This document shows positions 56,832-64,000 of a stretch of 64,000 nucleotides of DNA, one piece after another. This DNA is from Chrysoporthe austroafricana (lineage: Eukaryota; Ascomycota; Sordariomycetes; Diaporthales; Cryphonectriaceae), in the NCBI GenBank assembly GCA_001051155.2, contig JYIP02000014.1, positions 219,182 to 283,181 of the forward strand. Reading direction: 5' to 3'. Under the pieces are notes generated by a model, which made no database searches, was not told the DNA's origin, and was given only the letters and a program-made list of their open reading frames with translations. Position numbers and translations under genes: made by a program. The number at the start of each line of letters is the position of its first letter. The first letter of the stretch is position 1.

Positions 56832-58853
56832 TTAAAGAGTCTGGGTGCGGTTCAACACCCACTCCAAGTGCCTATAAGCTACACGCGGCTGGAACTCTGG
56901 CTCCATATGTCCGCTCTGGTATGTTTCGGCCCACATCAGTCCACGCTCATAATGCTGAATGCCCACTGCAATATTATTACAAGTCAGCCAAGATTCCTTT
57001 TCAAGCTAGTTTTAACTCTGGTACGCAATGACTTACTGATACCCTGTGGCCCGTCGATGCCGGAAGCGTAGTTTTCGTCGAACACTTCGGCCCATGCCAA
57101 ATCCGGGATCTGAATGTCGATTGGAGTGCTTGGCTTGGTCTGGAAACCCAGAGCTCCATTCCAGGTCATATTCTGGATGCTCAGAAGCGTCCCGTTCGTC
57201 ATGAGGATAAAGTCATAGTCACCGTTGGCGACAAGTACGCGGTTCGTCGCCTCAATAACCTTAGGCAAAACGTAAAGGTTCGGCTGGGCCGAGCTGTCTG
57301 TTCCGTTCACAAAGACATCTTCGTTGCTACACTCAGCCCAGTTGATATCGAGGGGCGCGTGGAGAGCCTCCTTGACGTCGGTCCGGTTGAAGTACAAATC
57401 ATACCCGGCGGGCGCATATACCAGCTCAGTCGGAAAGCCCAACACATCCCATAGGATTGGGCAGTTCTGGTTGATCTCGTAGATGTCGAAACACGGGTTG
57501 ACTGCGAGCACCGCACTATTCACCAGGTCCCAGACATCACAATCGCCCGAGGCCCAGTATGGTGAAGGTGGCTGGATGCCTCCGGTCGGGAATGAGAGAT
57601 ACTCCTCAATGTAGGCCGCATATCCACAGGACTCGTGCGAGGATATCAGGCTCTGGGTAAAGCTATCATTGAGATTGAACAGGTTACTACATGAGAAAGA
57701 TCAGTGGTACTTCTTAACAACGTTTTCCGAGTGAATCAAGAGCGGTGACTTGAATCGGTGCTCGCAGCCAAATTCGAAGAGCAGGAAATGGCACGTCAGA
57801 TATTAATACTAACCTGTTCTGCAACACATAAGGAACTGTTGTCACTTCCTCTTGAACCCATCCACAGTCGCCGATGCAGGGGTCGTAGATGAGCGCACCT
57901 GTGAGGTCGAAGTGCGTCGTATCGTTCTGATCTAGCATAGCAGCCGAAATCTATAGTATGCAAGAATGTGTAGGTTAGCATGGCTATCATTGCAGAGCCA
58001 AAGTGGTTCTTTCTAGGGACTACTTGCATATGGCACATAACGGCCAGCGTAGCTCTCGCCTGTGATGTAGATCTTGAAATTCTTAATCCCGAACACCTTC
58101 TGCCAGTTCAGAAACCAGGCAACAAAGTCGGCAGCGATGTCCTCTTGTGACGTCGCCGTGGGCGTCCCAGTGCTGTAGCCCGTGCCGACAGGTTGGTCTA
58201 CCCAAAGCATGCTATCATTACATAAGCATCTCCTGTTAGCGGTTTTGAGCCCGACCCCAGAATGTTTGTGCTTCCGCCATAGGCTCCCGAACTCACTCCT
58301 CTGCGAATCACCTGAGAAATAAATAATAACAAATCCAGATCGAAACAAAGTTGACTACTTACTTGGTAAGATTGACCCAGCTATAGGGATTCTCAACTGG
58401 CGCAAACGTTCCCGGTTGCCAGATGAAAAGACCATTCTCCTGGAGGAAACCCTCCATCGAGGAACAGCCTGGCCCGCCGTTCAGCCAGATGGTGATTTCG
58501 TCGACAGGCTCGCCAATCGTGGGCTGAAATAAGAAGAACAGGGTTCGGTCGGCGTCCCCAGTGCCGATAGGGATATTGCCCGCATACATCTCGCCGACGT
58601 CATAAGGCACCTCCGGTAGCGATGTCACCTGATACTTGGAGGTATTGTTGTTCAGGAAGCGGAAGCCAGAGCTGCTGTTGTTGCTGGACCTCTTGTGGGT
58701 AGCCTCATACCTATCTGCGATCATCTGAGACCGCCGGTCCAGTTGTCGTTGGCCGAGACGCTGGCCGAGGTGTGAAGGCGACGACGATGCGCCCGCCAGG
58801 AGAAAAGCCGTAAAAGCGAGAGACGTAGCCATGCTGGAGACCTTCCCTGCCAT
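56832..58853 (-). CDS. Serine carboxypeptidase (S10) with apparent frameshift
   Basis: Five exons (minus strand): 58853-58363, 58211-58028, 57950-57814, 57687-57037 and 56965-56832. Allowing one extra base, the product has about 531 residues, the usual S10 length. Start: signal-type [20 protein letters not shown], so it is probably vacuolar or secreted. Motifs: [19 protein letters not shown] (substrate-binding and oxyanion region), [17 protein letters not shown] (nucleophile Ser about 217), [15 protein letters not shown] (Asp region) and [11 protein letters not shown] (catalytic His). The intron after VPY is GC-AG (GCAAGT...ATAG). In exon 4, NLFNLNDSF runs into [11 protein letters not shown] only if one T of TTTT at 57658-57661 is skipped; as written the frame shifts. 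S10 enzymes remove C-terminal residues from peptides at acidic pH. Confidence 0.78.
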
Positions 58854-61821
58854 CTTGACTGAAGGAGTTCGTACGAGGACAACGATTAGGCTGGCGAGCC
58901 GGTTGGAGATTGAGGATTGTGTCCGAGGCGATGCTGCGCCTCAAATAGCCCCCTCCATCCCAGGTCGAAGAGAGAAATTAATTAAGCCGTCGGTCCGTGC
59001 CATCGTCATGCATCTTCTCGCCTGTCGAAGACGTAATTTCTATATTGTGCTTATCAGTACCCTTCTTCCGTCTTATGGTTACACTCTTTTGTTTTCTGAG
59101 CACCTGGTTTGCGGTGTGACGGCAAGGATCGACGTTACATGCACAAGGACCTTCCTTTTATAGTATAGTCACGCATCCACATCGTGGCAGATTGTGTTCG
59201 ATGGAATAGGAGATACACGTCTTGATGCCGCTTATGCGATCGCTACCTGATCGACTTACGGGATTCCCAGCCACTATTTCATCAATTCTACCCTACCGCA
59301 GCCTACCCTGCGCTAGAAATGCATAGCGTAGACCTTCATGCTTGTATCGGCCGGGGAGGTCGCAGGCGCTTAAGCGGTTATGAGCTGGATGCTGGCCCTG
59401 TACGTCATTGCGAATATAACGCACTTCAAACTGTTCTCGAATACGCGATTTTCATTATGCTCATTCCCTGCCTCGTGCCTCAAGGGCGGACAAGCTAGTG
59501 ACATCAGCGATACTGCGAGGTCCTACATAGGTCACAAAACATGCATACTTAATGTAATTAAAATTCAAAGGTGGAAAAGAAGAAAAGAAAGAAGAAAAGA
59601 AAGAAAGAAAGAGACACATATGCTCTCCCAAGGAACGGGAACTGGATCCTCTGATTGTTCTCACCAGTCGTGACACTATTACCCAAGTGGACTGCAGAAA
59701 ACGGAAACTTGCCGCTTGCCAGTATATAGTAGGCAGAATATTTTCCGCGGTATTAGCCGGTCCGCCAAGCTTACCCGAGTCTAATGACTATGAGACGCTT
59801 GGTGATCGTGGTGACAGCCTCCATGCTGATAATCCTGCCACCGTCCCAGCGGCAGCACAAGCCAAGACCGGCTAGTCAGGCGTGGATAATGCGAGACTGG
59901 TCGGGTCCAAGCAGGCTGAGGTGTTTTGAGTCAACGTTACGTATATCGATCAGTCGAGAGAGAACAGAAGAATACCTTGTACACTTGAGAGAGGATATAG
60001 ACTGATGTATGCATATCTCTGTTGGAGAGTTGAGAGAGGCAGCATTTTCTGGCTGGCAGAACCACAACTGATCCTCTGAGTATGTTATTGATTCAAGTCT
60101 CTGAACGACGTGAGGGGGCCTATGACCTTTTCCGAAAGGCTGAAGAGAAGAATCGCGATCAAGTGTCAAAGGAGGAGATCAAGGCTATTGTGATATCGGT
60201 ACGAATAGTTCCCGAGATTGGAAGCAATGTAGTTCTTCGTTGCGGTAAACACTGTGTCGAGAGAAAGAGGCCGTCTCAGTAGAGCGTGCTCCCGTTCAAT
60301 GTGGAAAGAAAAGTACGAAGGCCGCTGTTGCAGCTATTCAACATTGCACCTACCCTAAGGCTAGATAAATACTTCGAAACTGCAGGTGGGCGTGGCTTTC
60401 CTCGACTGCTACCCATTCCATCCTCCTCACTGACAATACCGCCTTCCGACAGATCCTCCTACGCTTTCGTATATGGTGGAAGTCAGGTTCGGCCTTCCTC
60501 GACTGTTACCCATTCTTCCATAGTAACAATGCCTTCAGCGATGGCAACAACGGTCGCGGTGTCAATGCCATCTCGGGCAACAGTCCTGATTCTGATCGCT
60601 TATGTCTTGCTAGAGAGTTGAAAGAGGCTCTTTTCGAGGGCTGCGGATTTGAAGGGGGCTTTTTAGCAGTACGCTTTAATCGAGCTCGAAAGTGCCGCAA
60701 CATCTTGCTAATATCGACAGAGCTTGTTGTAAAAGATAGAGCATTCGAAACTAAAGAATGATACCTGCAGCCTTCTTATAGTAGTACACAAAGGGTACAC
60801 CATCATGTTTTTCAACAGTGCGCAAACATCATGCTATACGATAGTCCCTCGTCAATTTCATGTCATCGACCGAAGTCGCCCTAGCGGCAAGATAGCTTGT
60901 CCTCTTTCAGATGTTACTCCTCCTTCTTCTCTGCAGATAGATCTGACAAGAGACGAGCCGGCCCCCATCCTGTCCCACTTGCGGTGCTTGAAAGGAAGCA
61001 AGCTCGCAACAGGTGGCAATGGTGGCGGTAATGATGACAGGCTACCTGCTCCTAACTTTCTCGTATTATTCCCTGACTTTGTCAAGAAGGAAACCCCGGA
61101 ATACTAGGTTGGATTCGCCGATGTTGAGATGTCGGAAGTGGGCGCGGGGCGCGGGGAGCTGCTTTGTCGAAGCAATATGGGGCCGAGACGCCTGTCTCAT
61201 GAGCTTAGGGATTTGATCTCTCGTGCAAGCGTTGTCCCATGCAGCCTGCTGCCTTTGATGCTGTTTACGTTGGCCCTGAGATAGCGGTTGCCTCGGACTT
61301 CACCCTTTCAAATACTAAGTATGGGGAAGTGTATGGCCGCAGACCATGTCAGACGTTTGTGTAAAGAGCCTATTTCCACCAGCAAGTTGTTTGCCAATGT
61401 CCGAGCATTAGACACCAACGCCGAAATTTCTGAAGTCGTCATTGAACACCATTTGGGTCCCATATGTCGACTTGGCAAGGTCCTCACAAGCTCCACGGAC
61501 GATTTTATATTTATTTTTTTGTTATTTTCCTTCCCACTAAAACTTTTTTTTATAGAAGTTACTTTTCTACGGAAACTTAGATAACTATGGGACATCCTCA
61601 TATAAGCTTAGTATGCTGCATGACAATTCGCGTCTTACTCTATGGCTACTTATTAAGTCTTCACTAATTATGGGGAGTAATTGCTATCCGAAACTGGCGG
61701 CTAGTTTTAGTTGATACTCGCTTATATATCGAGCTTCTAATTATTTACAGAGGTCTGAGCTACGTAGAGGCAAAGTGTTGTTTATCAATTGCGAACATAG
61801 CCCAACTGAACGTATTCTCTT
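58854..61821. other. Long gene-poor region with a gene fragment
   Basis: No intact gene in about 3 kb. A UstYa-like relic lies at 59690-59800. 59570-59615 is purine-rich (GAAAGAAA-type). A short direct repeat, TTCCTCGACTGCTACCCATTC and a near copy, occurs near 60399 and 60495. 61500-61560 is T-rich. Confidence 0.5.
59690..59800 (+). pseudogene. Fragment of a UstYa-like gene
   Basis: About 105 bases match, at high identity by eye, the last intron end and the exon 4 start of the UstYa-like gene at 22847-23766: the acceptor context GCTTGCCAGTATATA, then codons for GRIFSAVLAGPPSLPESNDYE (compare GKIFSAVLTGSPNLPEPNDYE). Similarity ends just before the HFLHC motif, so it is a non-functional remnant. 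It lies on the opposite strand, about 36.6 kb away. Confidence 0.8.
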
Positions 61822-62696
61822 TCACACCTCGCTAGCGTAGGCGTACTTTCCAATCTTCTTAAGTGTCCACTGGGCTGCGATGGTGTCGTAGTCGGCGGAA
61901 TAAGCCGTATGGAGAGTCAGGGCGTCCGCGCCAGCAGAGGGTGAGCAGACCGAGTCACCATAGTTGCACCAGTCACCAATGATACCACCGTATCGGCTGT
62001 CGAGATTCTGGATCTGGTAGGGCAGCCGAGGATACTTCTAAATTTGCCGCACATGTCAGCCGGGCGATTGTACGTAAGGCATTTTTACCAACAGGGCCAA
62101 CCTACGCCGGTAGCATTCCGCGGATTCTCGCCGAAGTCATAGTGCTCATAAGGCACATGGCGGGGGTTGCCGTAGAAGACATTGGCAATGACTACAGAAG
62201 AACGGTCAGCTGATAACGACACATTTAGACTATTGTCCAAAACGGTGCAAGATTTACTCTTCTTTCCGACGTCCTCTGAAACGAGAGGCTGCGTCGCATT
62301 CCCGAGGTACTCTTGGCCACCGCCACCGGCGAGGGCATCGCCAACGATCAAGCAGCCCTGGGAGTAGGAACCCAGCACAATCTTGCTGTCGGGACAGGCC
62401 TCTGCATAGGCATTGACCTGGGTCCCCACAGCGGCGCGTCCAACGAAGTAGCTGTCCGTAGACGTCTCATTCGTCGCAGGGTAGATGATATTCTCGTAGT
62501 TTGTGGTTGCAGTCATATTTGCGGCGACTGCTTCAAATACCTCGTAAGGCCAGCCCGGGTATGGCTGTGTGCTCCCACGAGCAACCATGAAGTGGACGTC
62601 AACACATTCAGTGCTATTCTCTAGGGTGGCTGAGACGGTGGGACGCCGTACCAGCAAGTACAGGCTGATTGCGCGGAAGACAGCGCAGGAAAACAT
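61822..62696 (-). CDS. Cutinase-like esterase (CE5 family)
   Basis: Exons 62696-62258, 62191-62106 and 62037-61822 (introns 66 and 68 nt), 246 residues. Signal peptide MFSCAVFRAISLYLLVRRPT, so it is secreted. Then CVDVHFMVARGSTQPYPG, typical of the cutinase/acetyl xylan esterase core; nucleophile Ser about 112 in VLGSYSQGCLIVGDALAG; later GDWCNYGDSVCSP (Asp and disulfide Cys) and ALTLHTAYSADYDT (His). This family hydrolyses cutin, acetylated xylan or similar esters outside the cell. The longer frame upstream of 62696 starts with TTG, so the ATG at 62696 is preferred. No link with the cluster genes is evident. Confidence 0.87.
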
Positions 62697-64000
62697 ATTG
62701 AACAAGTCTGGAAAGAGTAAAGACAAGGGTCGGGGCGTCGCAAGCAATTGTCTCCTAGTGGTTTGAAAACCAGATTAGTTGCAGGATAACAACTGAAACC
62801 TTTGCGATTTTACTGCCCGGATATGTATACGTATACCAGTTTCAAGCGATTTTCCGTGGAAGACGACTCCCCTTTTCTTATCAATTAGAACCGAAATCTC
62901 CGAGATCTCCTCAGATTCATGCAAGTGTAACGACGTAGGACCCTACAGTGAACCCTTTCGATTACTAATAATTGGTACCGTGCTAGCCGCTCGCAATTCT
63001 ACGTCGGTGCCATTAAGTGGGCCTAAGCGACAGGCACTCCTGCAGCCTTGTAGTCTCCGTCTTCGCTTCATTGAAATAGTACCAATAATTATATATATAT
63101 ACATAATTGCCACAGTCGACTCATATGCATTTGTTCAGGTTGTATTAGGCTGCAACAAATTATCTGAGCCTATGTGAACGTGCACATCACACGGACAGGT
63201 GACCATTTAGGCCATTTCTGAACAGGGCCAAGACGTCCTATCTCTTACCAGTACTAAGGTAAACAAGATACTGTATGTTTATTGGGTACTATGTCTATTG
63301 CGTTGTGTGGTATCGACAGCCGATCTGCCGTTGCTATTAGAGTCTCGTGTCTGTAAGGCAAAACGATCGTAGAAAGGTCCTGCTCGGTAAGCGTGCAGGT
63401 GTCCTTGGAGTGAGACTTAGGATGACGGCGCTTCTTTCGAGACGAATGGCATGGATATAGACTTGAAGTGGCTTCAGTAGTAGATCTGTACTATACGATT
63501 TCAACCAAATTCAGAAGATTCTGATGTTCTATCCTGTACACTACGGCCTACGACAGGGAGTTGGGTCTAGATGGACGAGGATTCACCCCGGATCATCTGG
63601 TGGTGGTCATTACTTTCCGGACTGCGATAAGCTCTCTCTCTCAATATGTTAAGTAAAAGTAGAATACTCTCAAAGACGAAGTGGACTCGTCTATTCTTTC
63701 ACATTGGAAAGAAATATTGGATAGCAGAAAAGCCTTGCTATAACTATCGTCGCGATAATCATAGGTAGGCTTTAGTGTTGTTTTCAAAGCCCTGCCAGAC
63801 CTACCAGAACCGTGCCGGTCCACTGGTCAGCAGGGAGTGGCGAAAGTAGCGTCAAACCTCCTGAATTAAAGCAACCAAGCTCGCTAGAGCGATATCAGTC
63901 CTGACCTTGACTCCCAGGGCCTGAATGCTCTCAATACAAATAGACCGCTTGCCGCGAAATAAACGTATTCAACCAATTAAACTTAATATACTCTCTTCCG
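62697..64000. other. Right end, no supported gene
   Basis: Promoter sequence of the cutinase gene at the left, then AT-rich sequence with TA runs near 63090-63105. Frames are short and lack motifs. The window ends inside this stretch. Confidence 0.5.

Noticed and set aside
63641..63823. 60-codon minus-strand frame near the right end
   Set aside because: Too short, no motif and no splice partners visible.

Overview
The window is nuclear DNA from a filamentous ascomycete (Pezizomycotina). The evidence is genes broken by many short introns (about 45-90 nt, GT-AG with CTRAY branch points), a class II tRNA-Ser with an intron, and fungal protein families (SAGA subunit Spt8, NF-X1 finger helicase, Clr5-domain protein, UstYa/DUF3328 protein, A-T-R NRPS-like reductase, cutinase). 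A Sordariomycete is my best guess but is not proven. Exon structures were worked out by hand from splice signals, reading phase and remembered family motifs; no search was run.

Layout. 0-21.5 kb is the GC-richer core: a 5'-truncated STRAP-like WD40 protein, an unknown protein, Spt8, an NF-X1/SF1 helicase, a probable F-box-like protein, an unknown coiled-coil protein and a ten-exon CorA-like membrane protein. From 21.5 kb on, the DNA has longer AT-rich, gene-poor gaps, repeats and several damaged genes, as in a fungal accessory region.

22.8-54.6 kb carries specialised-metabolism genes: a UstYa-like protein (22.8), a Clr5-domain protein (25.2), a CRYL1-type dehydrogenase (27.7), an LtrA-like membrane protein (30.0), an A-T-R NRPS-like carboxylic acid reductase (33.6), an FAD monooxygenase with one in-frame UAG (37.5), a second, intact FAD monooxygenase (40.9), a small hydrophilic protein with an apparent frameshift (43.5), a secreted GH5 hydrolase (45.3), tRNA-Ser(CGA) (47.9), a cytochrome P450 (49.9) and an unknown protein ending in an 18-bp minisatellite (53.3). 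The likely functional core is the reductase plus its two flavin monooxygenases; the P450 and UstYa protein may be tailoring enzymes. No PKS and no precursor peptide was found.

54.6-64 kb holds a serine carboxypeptidase with an apparent 1-nt frameshift, a UstYa gene fragment, a CE5 cutinase-like esterase and long empty stretches.

Most notable: the UAG replacing an expected Trp in the FAD-binding motif of the 37.5-kb monooxygenase (pseudogene, sequence error, or an A-to-I editing site), the reductase/monooxygenase locus itself, two GC-AG introns, and a 9-nt exon.
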